Notes under the pieces: model-generated
Database searches by the model: none
Told to the model about the DNA's origin: nothing
Seen by the model: the letters and a program-made list of their open reading frames with translations, nothing else
Shown here: positions 1 to 9,002 of the stretch, piece by piece
Position numbering within the stretch: position 1 is the first letter of the stretch
How the letters are laid out: each line of letters begins with the position of its first letter
Position numbers and translations under genes: made by a program
Assembly (NCBI GenBank): GCA_965215165.1
Contig: CBDCCX010000006.1
Location: 1,550,001 to 1,614,000, forward strand
DNA: 64,000 bases
From: JANQRZ01 sp965215165
Lineage (GTDB): Bacteria > Bacteroidota > Rhodothermia > Rhodothermales > JANQRZ01
Direction: 5' to 3'

Positions 1-632
1 AGCTCTTGCCCGACCGAGAGGAGGTCGCCCGTCAGTCCGTTGCGCGAGCGGAGGGCGTCGACGGTCATCCCGTAGCGGCGGGAGATCGTGAACAGGGTCT
101 CACCGGGCTGGACGACGTGGACCGCCGCCTCGCCCGACGAGACCGGCGGTGCGGCGATCACCTCCCCGCGAGTGCCCGCCCCGATGCGGACGCGCGCCAT
201 CGCGGCCGGCGGGGGGGCTGGAGGCGGCGGCCCCGCCGGGATCGGCTCGGGCGCGATGAGCACGCCCTCGCGCCCCGAGGCCGGGTCGAGGCCGACCGCC
301 TGGCCCTCGCCGAGCCGTTCGTCCTCTTCCGGCTCGCCGTCGTCCAGCGGCGGGTCCAGCGGCGCGTCGGGCAGCGGCCCCTCCTCGGTCCATCCGGCGC
401 GGCCTCCGTCCGGGTCCGGCGTGACGTAGAGCTGCTGCCCGATGCTGAGGATGTTCGAGCTCAGCCCGTTGTAGGCCTTGAGCTGGTCCACGGTCAGCCC
501 GTGCGCCTGCGCGATCTTAAAGAGCGTGTCGCCTCGCTCGACGGTGTAGACCGGCGCGGGCTGAGCCGCTACGGTTGCGGCGAGCAGGAGGGCGACGACA
601 GCCGTGCGGAGGACGTGCGAGGCAGGGAGCAT
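1..632 (-). CDS. LysM-domain exported protein (partial, runs off the left edge)
   Basis: This reading frame runs leftward out of the window, so only the N-terminal part is present. From the ATG at 632 it starts with a signal peptide (hydrophobic stretch AVVALLLAATVAAQ) followed at once by a LysM repeat (VYTVERGDTLFKIAQ through NILSIGQQLYV). A Pro/Asp/Glu-rich linker follows, then a second LysM repeat (HVVQPGETLFTISRRYGM) close to the edge. LysM modules bind the glycan chains of peptidoglycan, so the product should sit in the periplasm or at the cell wall; the catalytic or partner domain would lie beyond the window. The upstream TPR gene ends at 640. An in-frame ATG at 647 would overlap its stop and is an alternative start; I prefer 632 because it gives a cleaner signal peptide. 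Confidence 0.75.
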   Translation of the reverse strand, partial: MLPASHVLRTAVVALLLAATVAAQPAPVYTVERGDTLFKIAQAHGLTVDQLKAYNGLSSNILSIGQQLYVTPDPDGGRAGWTEEGPLPDAPLDPPLDDGEPEEDERLGEGQAVGLDPASGREGVLIAPEPIPAGPPPPAPPPAAMARVRIGAGTRGEVIAAPPVSSGEAAVHVVQPGETLFTISRRYGMTVDALRSRNGLTGDLLSVGQE

Positions 633-639
633 AGCGAGG

Positions 640-969
640 TCAGTCATCGTCGAAGCCGAGGCCTTGCGCCTCGAGCAGGGCACTCTGGAGCTCGGCGCGG
701 GCGTGGGCGTCGGCCGCCCGGCCGGCCTCGGCGATGCCCGTTCGGTAGGTGCGGAGCGCGTCGTCGGGACGGTCCAGCGTTTCGTAGAGCTTGCCGAGGT
801 GGTAGTAGGTTCCGACGTAGTCCGGGTGGTCGGCGGCGAGGCCCTCGAAGTACCCGAGTGCCGCCGAGGAGTCGCCGTGCTTCAGGTGCTCCTGCGCGAG
901 CGCGAAGCGGACGAACGGGTCGTCCGGGTCCTCGCGGCTGAACGCCTGGAGCTGCTCGATTCTGCTCAT
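640..969 (-). CDS. Small tetratricopeptide-repeat protein
   Basis: The product is a 109-residue all-helical protein starting MSRIEQLQAFSREDP. It carries about two TPR units: FVRFALAQEHLKHGDSSAALGYF, roughly residues 18-40, and YVGTYYHLGKLYETLDRPDDALRTY, roughly 51-75. An acidic C-terminus follows. It has no signal peptide or membrane segment, so it is probably a cytosolic protein-protein adaptor; the partner is unknown. The frame stays open upstream of 969, but the extra residues read like low-complexity intergenic sequence, so I chose the internal ATG. The gene lies just upstream of the LysM gene and the two are probably co-transcribed. Confidence 0.75.
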   Translation of the reverse strand: MSRIEQLQAFSREDPDDPFVRFALAQEHLKHGDSSAALGYFEGLAADHPDYVGTYYHLGKLYETLDRPDDALRTYRTGIAEAGRAADAHARAELQSALLEAQGLGFDDD

Positions 970-1079
970 AGTCAGTGGGTGATTGGGCGTGGAGGGCGTG
1001 GGGAGAGGGGAGGAAATGGGAGAATCGCCCCCCTTCATACTCTGCGTCCTCTTCTCCCCCATTTTACCGCGCCTCGATA

Positions 1080-1889
<810 letters not shown>

Positions 1890-1942
1890 GGGCACGACCC
1901 GTAGGGGCGAGGTGCGCCCCGCCCTGCCGGATGGCAAAACCT

Positions 1943-2548
1943 TTAGCTCTCGAAGTCCACCGTCGGTGCGTTCTGCGAGCCGGCGTCGGCCTCGAAGGGG
2001 ACGCGCTGGTCGAACCCGAAGAGACCCGCCCAGATCGTCGTCGGGAACGAGCGGATGCGGCGGTTGAAGTCGGTGGCGACCTCGTTGTAGCGCCGCCGCT
2101 CGGTGGCGATGCGGTTCTCGGTGCCCTCGAGCTGGTCCTGGAGCGAGAGGAAGTTCTCGGTCGCGCTCAGCTCGGGGTAGTCCTCGCGGACGGCGTTGAT
2201 GAGCGCGCCGGTGGCGGCCCCGAGCCCCGCCTGCGCCTCGGAGAAGCGCTGCAGCGCCGCCGGGTCGTCGAGGTCGTCGGCCGAGAGGGTCACGTTGACG
2301 GCGCGCGTCCGGGCCTCGACCACGCTCTGGAGCGTGCCACGCTCGAAGTCGGCCGCGCCCTCGACCGTGTTGACGAGGTTCGGGATGAGGTCGGCGCGGC
2401 GCTGGTACTGGCTCTGGAGGTTGGCCCACTGCGCGTTGACGTCCTCGTCGGCCCCGACGAGCGAGTTGTACGAGCCGCACCCCGAGCAGCCGGCGAAGCC
2501 GACGAGCAGGAGGATGACGACGAGGACGATGGCTCCGGTGCTTCGCAT
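1943..2548 (-). CDS. LemA family protein
   Basis: This 201-residue protein has an N-terminal hydrophobic anchor (AIVLVVILLLVGFAGC). A cysteine follows an FAG tripeptide, so it could be a lipoprotein. The LemA coiled-coil domain follows, with the family signature YNSLVGADEDVNAQWANLQSQ and RRADLIPNLVNTV near residues 27-60. A second conserved block, RRYNEVATDFNRRIRSFP, lies near the C-terminus. LemA proteins are membrane-anchored helical proteins of unsettled function. It is transcribed with the TPM-domain gene, which starts 53 bases downstream. An upstream in-frame Met at 2608 would add a sequence that breaks the anchor pattern, so 2548 is preferred. Confidence 0.9.
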   Translation of the reverse strand: MRSTGAIVLVVILLLVGFAGCSGCGSYNSLVGADEDVNAQWANLQSQYQRRADLIPNLVNTVEGAADFERGTLQSVVEARTRAVNVTLSADDLDDPAALQRFSEAQAGLGAATGALINAVREDYPELSATENFLSLQDQLEGTENRIATERRRYNEVATDFNRRIRSFPTTIWAGLFGFDQRVPFEADAGSQNAPTVDFES

Positions 2549-2685
2549 GGCGCTGACGATTGGTCGAGAAAGGAGAGTGGCGGCCGGGAGCGCGCGCCGC
2601 CGCAACATACTCCCGACTGCGCCTCCGGTGCCCGTCTTCGGATGGTCTTACTTTCCCCTCCCCTCCCGGCCGCCTCCCGCCTGCC

Positions 2686-3270
2686 ATGCGCTTTCTGCTC
2701 CCGCTCCTGGCCCTCTTCGCCCTCGACGCCCACGCCCAGCGCTTGCTGGACCGAGGGACGATCCAGCTCGGCGGCGCGGCGGGCTACGCCAGCCTCGGCG
2801 GCGACCTCCACGTCAACGTCGACGGCAGCCGCGACGGGGCCATCGTGATCGACCCGAAGTTCGGCTTCTTCCTCTTCGACCGCTTCGCCGCCGGGACGAC
2901 GCTGACCTACGAGCGCACGTCGAGCGACGCCTCGTCGTCGTCGATCCTCACCGTGGCTCCGCTCGTGACCTACTACTTCGCCCGCTCGCCCCGCGCGCTC
3001 CTCCCCTTCGTGACGGCCTCGGCGGGCTACTCCTACGCCCGCACCGACTTCGCCGTGCGGGAGGACCTGGAGCAGGACGCGTTCGAGTTCCGGGCCTCCG
3101 GCGTTTCGCTCGGGGCCGGGCTCGGAGCCGCCTACCTCGTCTCGCCGCGCGTCGGGATCACCGGCGAGGCGTTCTACCAGACGGCGTTCTACGGCTCCGA
3201 TGCGCTCCTGACCAGCCCCACGGCCAACCGCTTCGGCCTCCGCCTCGGCGCGGTCGTCTTCCTGTTCTAG
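2686..3270 (+). CDS. Small outer-membrane beta-barrel protein
   Basis: The 194-residue product has a short signal peptide (MRFLLPLLALFALDAHAQ). It is followed by alternating amphipathic strands with Gly/Tyr/Phe-rich turns and ends in a hydrophobic strand with terminal Phe (RLGAVVFLF). That ending is the usual signal for insertion of an outer-membrane barrel. The strand pattern suggests about eight strands, like OmpW/OmpX-sized porin-like barrels. It shares strand motifs, such as a TYYF segment before a surface loop and a C-terminal VVFLF/TAFIF strand, with the barrel gene at 27297. No specific ligand can be named. The gene is divergent from lemA. Confidence 0.78.
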   Translation: MRFLLPLLALFALDAHAQRLLDRGTIQLGGAAGYASLGGDLHVNVDGSRDGAIVIDPKFGFFLFDRFAAGTTLTYERTSSDASSSSILTVAPLVTYYFARSPRALLPFVTASAGYSYARTDFAVREDLEQDAFEFRASGVSLGAGLGAAYLVSPRVGITGEAFYQTAFYGSDALLTSPTANRFGLRLGAVVFLF

Positions 3271-3308
3271 GCTGTTCTAGGAACCCACCCCGTCACCTCC
3301 GCCCGCTT

Positions 3309-6296
3309 ATGGAAACGCCCGACCCGGCCGCCCCGCTCCCGGCCGCCCCGCTCCCGGCCGCCACGCTCCACGTCAACGGCCGCGCCGTGACCGGCCTGCC
3401 CGGCGAGCCGCTCGCCGACCTGCTCGACCGGCTCGGGCTCGGCGTGCCGCACGTCTGCTACCTCCCGGCACTCGGGCCGATCCAGACCTGCGACACGTGC
3501 CTCGTCGAGGTCGACGGCGGGCTGCACCGCGCGTGCGCGACAACGGTGCGCGACGGGATGCGGGTCGACGTCGGCGGCGGGCGCGCCGCGCGGCAGGAGG
3601 CGATGCACCGGCTCATCGGCAACCACGAGCTGTACTGCACCATCTGCGACCGCAACAACGGCACCTGCGAGGTCCACAACGCCACCGAGGCGCTGGACAT
3701 TCAGCACCAGAGGTATCCGTTTATGCGGAAGCCCTATGCCGTCGACTCGTCGAACCCGTTCTACCAGTACGACCCCGACCAGTGCATCCTGTGCGGGCGC
3801 TGCGTCGAGGCGTGCCAGAACGTCCAGGTCACCGAGACGCTCTCGATCTCGTGGGAGGACGAGCACCCGCGCGTCAAGTGGGACGGCGGCGACGTCATCG
3901 AAGGCTCGTCGTGCGTGTCGTGCGGCCACTGCGTGACCGTGTGCCCGTGCAACGCGCTCATGGAGAAGTCGATGATCGGCCAGGCCGGGCACTTCACCGG
4001 ACTGCCCGAGGCCGTCCGCCGCCCGTCGATCGAGGTCGTCAAGGCCGTCGAGCCGTTCGTCGGGTTCGACCCGATCTTCGCGCTCTCCAACGCCGAAGCG
4101 ACCATGCGCGAGGCGTCGATCAAGAAGACCAAGACCGTCTGCACGTATTGCGGCGTCGGCTGCGCCTTCGACATCTGGACGCACGAGCGGCGCATCCTGA
4201 AAGTGGAGCCCAGCGAGGGGCCGGCCAACGGCATCTCGACCTGCGTCAAGGGCAAGTTCGGGTGGGACTTCGTCAACTCGTCCGACCGCCTGACCACGCC
4301 GCTCGTCCGGGGCGAAAAGGAATTCGAAGAGGTGTCGTGGGACCGGGCGCTCGACGCCGTGGCGACGCGGATGCGGGCGATTGCCGACGCGCACGGGCCG
4401 CAGTCGGTCGCGTTCATCGCCTCGTCCAAGTGCACCAACGAGGAGTCGTACCTCGTCCAGAAGCTCGCGCGCGCCGTCTTCGGGACCAACAGCGTCGACA
4501 ACTGCTCGCGCTACTGCCAGGCCCCGGCGACGACCGGCCTGTGGCGCACCGTCGGCTACGGCGGCGACGCCGGCACGATGCGCGACATCGAGACCGCCGC
4601 CCTCGTCTTCACCGTCGGCTCGAACACCGCGATCTCGCACCCGGTCCTGGCCGCCCGCATCCGCGCGGCGCAGAAAAAGCGCGGCCAGCAGCTCATCGTC
4701 GCCGACCTTCGCGAGCACGACCTCGCCCAACGCGCCGACCTCTTCCTCCGCCCGAACCCCGGCACCGACCTGATCTGGCTGAGCGCCGTGACCAAGTACA
4801 TCCTGGACCAGGGCTGGGAGGACCGCGCCTTTCTCGACGAGCGCGTGAACCACGAGTCGGTCTACCGCGAGAGTCTGGAGCCGTTCACGCTGGAGTATGC
4901 CGAGGCGAAGACGGGCATTTCGATAGCACAACTCAAGCAAACCGCCGAGATGATCGCCGAGGCGGAGACGGTCTGCGGGCTGTGGGCGATGGGCGTGACC
5001 CAGCACAAAATGGGCTCGGACACCAGCACGGCGATCGCCAACCTGCTCCTGGTCACCGGCAACTTTGGCCGGCCCGGCACCGGCGGCTACCCGCTGCGCG
5101 GCCACAACAACGTCCAGGGCTGTTCGGATTTCGGCTCGATCAACACCTACTACCCCGGCTACCAGGAGGTCGACGACCCGGAGGTCAAGGCCAAATTCCA
5201 GACCGCGTGGGGGGTCGAGCTCTCGGCCGAGAAGGGGCTGAACAACCGCGAGATGATCGACGCCATCCACGACGGGACGCTCAAGGCGCTCTTCGTGGTC
5301 GGCGAGGAGCTGAGCCTGGTCGACGCGAACGTGACCTACGTCCAGGCGGCGCTCGCCAAGCTCGAGTTCTTCGCGGTGCAGGAGATCTTCTTCTCGGCGA
5401 CGGCGGGCTTCGCGGACGTGGTGCTCGCCGCGTGCCCGTCGCTGGAGAAGGAGGGCACCTTCGTCAACACCGAGCGCCGGATTCAGCGGCTCTACCAGGC
5501 GATGGACCCGCTGCCCGGCTCGCGGCCGGACTGGGTGATCCTGACCGAGCTGGCCGCGCGCTGGGGGCACGACTGGGGCTACACCCACCCGAGCGAGATC
5601 ATGGACGAGGTCGCCGCCCTCACCCCGATGTTCGCGGGCGTGACCTACGCCCGGCTCGCGGGCTACGGCTCGCTCTGCTGGCCGGTGGACGCCGACGGGA
5701 CCGACACGCCGCTGCTCTATACGGAAGAGTTTCATCTTCCCGAGGGCAAGGCGCGGCTCTACCCGCTCGAGTGGACCGAGCCCAGCGACCAGCCCGACGA
5801 CGAGTTCGACCTCCACCTCAACAACGGTCGCGTGCTCGAGCACTACCACGAGGGCAACATGACCTACCGCGTGCCGGGCATCGCGGCGAAGGTGCCCGAC
5901 GCCTGGGTCGAAGTCTCGACCGCGCTCGCCGCCGAGCGCGACCTGGCCGACGGCGACTGGGTGCGGCTGGTCTCGCGGCGCGGCGCGATCAAGGTCCGCG
6001 TGCTCGTCAGCGAGCAGGTCCGAGACGGCGAGCTCTACCTCCCCGAGATCGACAGCGCGGCTCCGATCAACCTGCTCACCTCGAACGTGGTCGACCCCGA
6101 CAGCTCGACGCCGGCCTACAAGGAGATCGCCGTCAAGATGGAGAAGCTCGGCCACAACGGCGGCCGGCCGCTGCCGAAGACCTACCACCGCTACGGCAGT
6201 CCGACCCCGCAGGCCGGCGTCGAGGTCGAGCGCAAGTGGGCACGGGCCGATTACGTCTTCCCCACCCACCGCCGCCCGCCCGGAGGGCACGTCTAG
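3309..6296 (+). CDS. fdhF: Molybdenum formate dehydrogenase, catalytic subunit with NuoG-like Fe-S N-terminus
   Basis: The product has 995 residues and should oxidise formate to CO2. Domains in order are: a 2Fe-2S ferredoxin fold (cysteines in HVCYLPALGPIQTCDTC, about residues 45-65); a His-Cys cluster region (NHELYCTICDRNNGTC, about 105-125); a pair of 4Fe-4S motifs (CILCGRCVEAC and CVSCGHCVTVC, about 160-215); the Mo-bis-MGD 4Fe-4S motif (CTYCGVGC with a distal Cys in STCVKGKFG); and the molybdopterin oxidoreductase body with its dinucleotide-binding C-terminal domain. The expected metal ligand is Cys403 in SRYCQAP, followed by Gln rather than the His of classical formate dehydrogenases. 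The next gene encodes a DUF1641 protein, and fdhD and mobA follow. Together these match the ForC/ForE (YrhE/YrhD) type of formate dehydrogenase described in Bacillus. No NADH-oxidising subunit is present. Confidence 0.93.
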   Translation: METPDPAAPLPAAPLPAATLHVNGRAVTGLPGEPLADLLDRLGLGVPHVCYLPALGPIQTCDTCLVEVDGGLHRACATTVRDGMRVDVGGGRAARQEAMHRLIGNHELYCTICDRNNGTCEVHNATEALDIQHQRYPFMRKPYAVDSSNPFYQYDPDQCILCGRCVEACQNVQVTETLSISWEDEHPRVKWDGGDVIEGSSCVSCGHCVTVCPCNALMEKSMIGQAGHFTGLPEAVRRPSIEVVKAVEPFVGFDPIFALSNAEATMREASIKKTKTVCTYCGVGCAFDIWTHERRILKVEPSEGPANGISTCVKGKFGWDFVNSSDRLTTPLVRGEKEFEEVSWDRALDAVATRMRAIADAHGPQSVAFIASSKCTNEESYLVQKLARAVFGTNSVDNCSRYCQAPATTGLWRTVGYGGDAGTMRDIETAALVFTVGSNTAISHPVLAARIRAAQKKRGQQLIVADLREHDLAQRADLFLRPNPGTDLIWLSAVTKYILDQGWEDRAFLDERVNHESVYRESLEPFTLEYAEAKTGISIAQLKQTAEMIAEAETVCGLWAMGVTQHKMGSDTSTAIANLLLVTGNFGRPGTGGYPLRGHNNVQGCSDFGSINTYYPGYQEVDDPEVKAKFQTAWGVELSAEKGLNNREMIDAIHDGTLKALFVVGEELSLVDANVTYVQAALAKLEFFAVQEIFFSATAGFADVVLAACPSLEKEGTFVNTERRIQRLYQAMDPLPGSRPDWVILTELAARWGHDWGYTHPSEIMDEVAALTPMFAGVTYARLAGYGSLCWPVDADGTDTPLLYTEEFHLPEGKARLYPLEWTEPSDQPDDEFDLHLNNGRVLEHYHEGNMTYRVPGIAAKVPDAWVEVSTALAAERDLADGDWVRLVSRRGAIKVRVLVSEQVRDGELYLPEIDSAAPINLLTSNVVDPDSSTPAYKEIAVKMEKLGHNGGRPLPKTYHRYGSPTPQAGVEVERKWARADYVFPTHRRPPGGHV

Positions 6297-6298
6297 AG

Positions 6299-6754
6299 AT
6301 GGCCGACCCGCTTGGCTACACCCGCTCCGCCCCCGCGCCGGGCGTCGACGCCTTCACGGCGCAAGACGACCTGGCGCGGCTCCTGACCACCCTCCACGAG
6401 TCGGGCACGCTCCGCGTCCTCAACGGGCTGCTCGCGCAGTTCGCCGAGGTCAACGCGGTCGTCCTGAAGCACCTCGACACGGAGGAGGGCACGAACGGGC
6501 TGTCGAACCTGCTCATCCTGCTGCGCGTGTTGGGAAACATCGACGCCGACGGCACCGACCGCTTCGCCCGCGCCCTCACCGACGGCGTCGAGAAGGCGAG
6601 CGCGCGGCTCGGCCGGCGCGACGAGCCGCCGACCCTGTTGCAGCTCGCCGTCAAGCTCCGCTCGCCCGAGGTCCGGCGCGGGCTGGACGCCGCGCTCACG
6701 CTCGTCGGCACCGTCGGTGCCCGGCTCGGCACGGAGCCCGGCGACGATCACTGA
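6299..6754 (+). CDS. DUF1641 protein, formate dehydrogenase partner (ForE/YrhD-like)
   Basis: The 151-residue protein starts two bases after the formate dehydrogenase stop codon. It is helical, with a DUF1641-like core (LHESGTLRVLNGLLAQFAEV, then LLILLRVLGNIDADG and LLQLAVKLRSPEVRRGLDAAL). DUF1641 proteins are encoded beside FdhF-like catalytic subunits in many bacteria. In Bacillus the ForE partner is thought to link formate oxidation to menaquinone. Near-zero spacing argues for translational coupling and a physical complex. It has amphipathic helices but no convincing transmembrane helix. Confidence 0.82.
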   Translation: MADPLGYTRSAPAPGVDAFTAQDDLARLLTTLHESGTLRVLNGLLAQFAEVNAVVLKHLDTEEGTNGLSNLLILLRVLGNIDADGTDRFARALTDGVEKASARLGRRDEPPTLLQLAVKLRSPEVRRGLDAALTLVGTVGARLGTEPGDDH

Positions 6755-6760
6755 CTGGCT

Positions 6761-7195
6761 ATGGCCTCCGCATTCGCCCTCGTCCTCGCCACGGCGCTCG
6801 CCCTGCTCGCCGCCCTGCATCTTTACTGGGCGGCCGGCGGGCAGTGGGGCCTCGACGCCGCCGTGCCCACCGAGCCGAAGACGGGCGGACAGCCCACGTT
6901 CAGGCCGGGACCGCTGGCGACCCTCGCCGTGGCCGTCCTTCTGCTCGCGGCGGCGCTCGTCGCGTTGGCTGCTGCCGGCCGGATCGCCCTGCCGGTCCCG
7001 CACGGGCTCGTCCGCTTCGGGATCTGGGCGCTCGCCGTCGTCTTCCTGGTCCGCGCCGTCGGGGATTTCCGCTACGCCGGGTTCTTCAAGCGCGTGCGCG
7101 GGACCCGCTTCGCCGAGATGGACACCAAGCTGTACTCACCGCTCTGCCTCGCGCTGTCGGCCCTCGCGCTCGGCGTCGCCCTCGGTTCCTCCTGA
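6761..7195 (+). CDS. DUF3995 integral membrane protein
   Basis: The product has 144 residues and four predicted transmembrane helices: about 5-25, 50-72, 80-100 and 125-142. It carries the family hallmark LHLYWAAGGQWGLDAAVP after the first helix and DFRYAGFFKRVRGTRFAEMDT in a loop. DUF3995 has no known biochemical role. It sits six bases after the DUF1641 gene, and its stop overlaps the fdhD start (TGATG), so it belongs to the formate operon. A membrane anchor or quinone-side partner is an attractive but untested idea. Confidence 0.82.
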   Translation: MASAFALVLATALALLAALHLYWAAGGQWGLDAAVPTEPKTGGQPTFRPGPLATLAVAVLLLAAALVALAAAGRIALPVPHGLVRFGIWALAVVFLVRAVGDFRYAGFFKRVRGTRFAEMDTKLYSPLCLALSALALGVALGSS

Positions 7196-8052
7196 TGCCT
7201 GTCGCTGCCGCCGATCCCAAGATTGCCGCCGTGCCCGTCCACCGAGTGCGCGATGGGGAGGCGTGGGCGGACGAGGACCGGCTGGCCGTCGAGGAGCCGC
7301 TCGAGATCCGGTTGCAGTTCGAGGAGGACGGCGCGGCGCGGCTGCGGCCCCTCGCCGTCACCATGCGGACGCCGGGGCACGACGCCGAGCTAGCGGCCGG
7401 CTTCCTGGTGAGCGAGGGCATCGTCCGCCGCGCCGCCGAGATCGAGGGCACGCAGCACTGCCCGATCACGACGGTGCAGACGAGCCACAACGTCCTCACC
7501 GTCCGCCTCGCACCGGGCGTGCGGTTCGATGCCAAAAGGCTGGAGCGCAACTTCTACACGACCTCGTCCTGCGGCGTCTGCGGCAAGACCTCGCTCGAGG
7601 CGCTCGACGTCGTCGGCTGCCCGGTCCTCCCAAGTGACACGCCGCGCCTCGATCCCGCAACCCTCCACGGTCTGCCCGAGACGCTGCGCGCCGCGCAGGC
7701 CGTGTTTGAGCAGACGGGCGGGCTCCACGCTGCCGCCCTCTTCTCTCCCGATGGCGACCTGCTCCGGGTGCGGGAGGACGTCGGGCGGCACAACGCGGTC
7801 GACAAGCTCGTCGGCTCCTTCTTCTTCGAGGACCGGCTGCCGCTCTCCGACGGCGTCCTGTTCGTCAGCGGGCGGACGAGCTTCGAGCTGGCCCAGAAAG
7901 CGCTGATGGCCGGCGTCCCGATCCTCGCCGCCGTCAGCGCGCCGTCGTCGCTCGCGGTCGGGCTGGCCCGAGAGTTCGGGATGACGCTCGTCGGGTTCGT
8001 CCGCGACGGGCGGTTCAACGTCTACGCCGGGGCAGACCGCATCGCGCTATGA
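7195..8052 (+). CDS. fdhD: Formate dehydrogenase accessory sulfurtransferase FdhD
   Basis: FdhD passes sulfur from a cysteine desulfurase to the molybdenum cofactor of formate dehydrogenase, which is needed for activity. The 285-residue product has the family pattern. EEPLEIRLQ is near the N-terminus, GHDAELAAGFLVSEGI at about 62-77, and the sulfur-carrying Cys pair in SSCGVCGK (Cys126 and Cys129). GGLHAAALF and REDVGRHNAVDKLVG follow in the C-terminal half. The start ATG overlaps the DUF3995 stop. Its place in the same operon as the catalytic subunit supports the assignment of that enzyme as a true formate dehydrogenase. Confidence 0.95.
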   Translation: MPVAAADPKIAAVPVHRVRDGEAWADEDRLAVEEPLEIRLQFEEDGAARLRPLAVTMRTPGHDAELAAGFLVSEGIVRRAAEIEGTQHCPITTVQTSHNVLTVRLAPGVRFDAKRLERNFYTTSSCGVCGKTSLEALDVVGCPVLPSDTPRLDPATLHGLPETLRAAQAVFEQTGGLHAAALFSPDGDLLRVREDVGRHNAVDKLVGSFFFEDRLPLSDGVLFVSGRTSFELAQKALMAGVPILAAVSAPSSLAVGLAREFGMTLVGFVRDGRFNVYAGADRIAL

Positions 8053-8399
8053 AGCTCCGCCTCCACGGCGACTCGGTCCGGCTCCGGCTGAGCGAAGGCG
8101 ATGTCGCCCGCTTCGCCTCGACCGGTCGCGTCGCCGAAACCGTTCGCCTCGCCGGCCGACCGCTGACCTATGCCCTCGCGGCTGCCGACGTCGACGCGCT
8201 GCACGCCGCCTTCGACGGCGACACACTGACCGTCTCGGTACCGCGCGCGCTCGCCGAGTCCTGGGCGACGACCGAGCAGGTCGGGCTGGCGGCCGTTCAG
8301 AGTAGCGAGGACCGACGCCTCGGCGTCCTGGTCGAGAAAGACGCCGGCTGCTTCCACGAGCAGGACGCTGGGGCGGAGCACCGGGCCGATGCCGAGTGA
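8049..8399 (+). CDS. Small conserved protein of the molybdoenzyme operon (DUF7009-like)
   Basis: This 116-residue protein overlaps the fdhD stop (ATGA) and in turn overlaps mobA by 11 bases, so it is translationally coupled to both. It begins MKLRLHGDSVRLRLSEGDV and has a conserved-looking segment LGVLVEKDAGCFHEQDAG near the C-terminus. I recall this pattern from the DUF7009 family, found near molybdenum-cofactor genes, but I cannot confirm the family here. There is no signal peptide or membrane segment. A cytosolic role in cofactor handling is inferred only from context. Confidence 0.75.
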   Translation: MKLRLHGDSVRLRLSEGDVARFASTGRVAETVRLAGRPLTYALAAADVDALHAAFDGDTLTVSVPRALAESWATTEQVGLAAVQSSEDRRLGVLVEKDAGCFHEQDAGAEHRADAE

Positions 8400-8958
8400 C
8401 GTCACCGGGCTGATCTTGGCCGGAGGCCGGAGCCGCCGCTTCGGGTCCGACAAAGCCGTCGCCCTGGTCGAAGGCGTGCCGATGATCGAGCGCGTGTACC
8501 ACGCGCTCGCTCCGCTGTGCCCCGTGCTGGTGAGCGTGGCCGCGCCGGGGCGGACCTATCCCCTGCCCGGCCCGGCCCGGCTCGTCGCCGACCGCGTGCC
8601 TGGTGCCGGCCCGCTCGGCGGACTCGGTGCCGGCCTCGCGGCGAGCGCGACGCCGTGGGTGCTCGTCGTCGCCTGCGACCTGCCGTTCGTCGCGACCGAG
8701 GCCCTGCGTGCCCTCCTCGCTCCGGGCAGGGACGGCTTCGATGCCACCGTCGCCCTAACGCCGGATGGGCGACGACAACCGCTGTGTGCGTGCTACCGCC
8801 GCAGCGTCAGCCCTGTTGTCGCGGAGCAGCTTGCCGAGGGAAACTATGCGATGCACGCGCTCCTAGACCGGCTGACCGTGCGCGAGGTCGAGGTGCCGGC
8901 CGAGGCGCTACGCAACGTCAACGCGCCGGCCGACCTGCCGAGCGTGAAGAGCAAATAA
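8389..8958 (+). CDS. mobA: Molybdenum cofactor guanylyltransferase MobA
   Basis: MobA attaches GMP to molybdopterin to make the MGD form of the cofactor, which the formate dehydrogenase in this operon needs. The 189-residue protein has the nucleotidyltransferase P-loop-like opening GLILAGGRSRRFGSDKA (residues 7-23). VADRVPGAGPLGGLGAGL follows near 65-82, then the metal-binding VACDLPF motif near 95 and a C-terminal NVNAPADLPS segment. All are typical of MobA. It is slightly shorter than many MobA proteins but looks complete. It is the last gene of the formate module before the tRNA. Confidence 0.93.
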   Translation: MPSDVTGLILAGGRSRRFGSDKAVALVEGVPMIERVYHALAPLCPVLVSVAAPGRTYPLPGPARLVADRVPGAGPLGGLGAGLAASATPWVLVVACDLPFVATEALRALLAPGRDGFDATVALTPDGRRQPLCACYRRSVSPVVAEQLAEGNYAMHALLDRLTVREVEVPAEALRNVNAPADLPSVKSK

Positions 8959-8963
8959 GGCGC

Positions 8964-8991
8964 TTGGAGTCGCCGTCCGGCTTTGTATATT
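8964..8991 (+). promoter_or_regulatory. Putative promoter of tRNA-Ala
   Basis: TTGGAG at 8964-8969 and TATATT at 8986-8991 are separated by 16 bases and sit 11 bases before the mature tRNA 5' end. The same TATATT hexamer with a TTG-type upstream box is found before porU, which strengthens the reading. Confidence 0.55.
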
Positions 8992-9002
8992 GCGGCTCCT
9001 TC

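Noticed and set aside
3267..6290. A 1007-codon minus-strand open frame
   Set aside because: It lies wholly opposite the formate dehydrogenase gene, which has all Fe-S and molybdopterin motifs. The long antisense frame reflects strong GC bias and has no domain.
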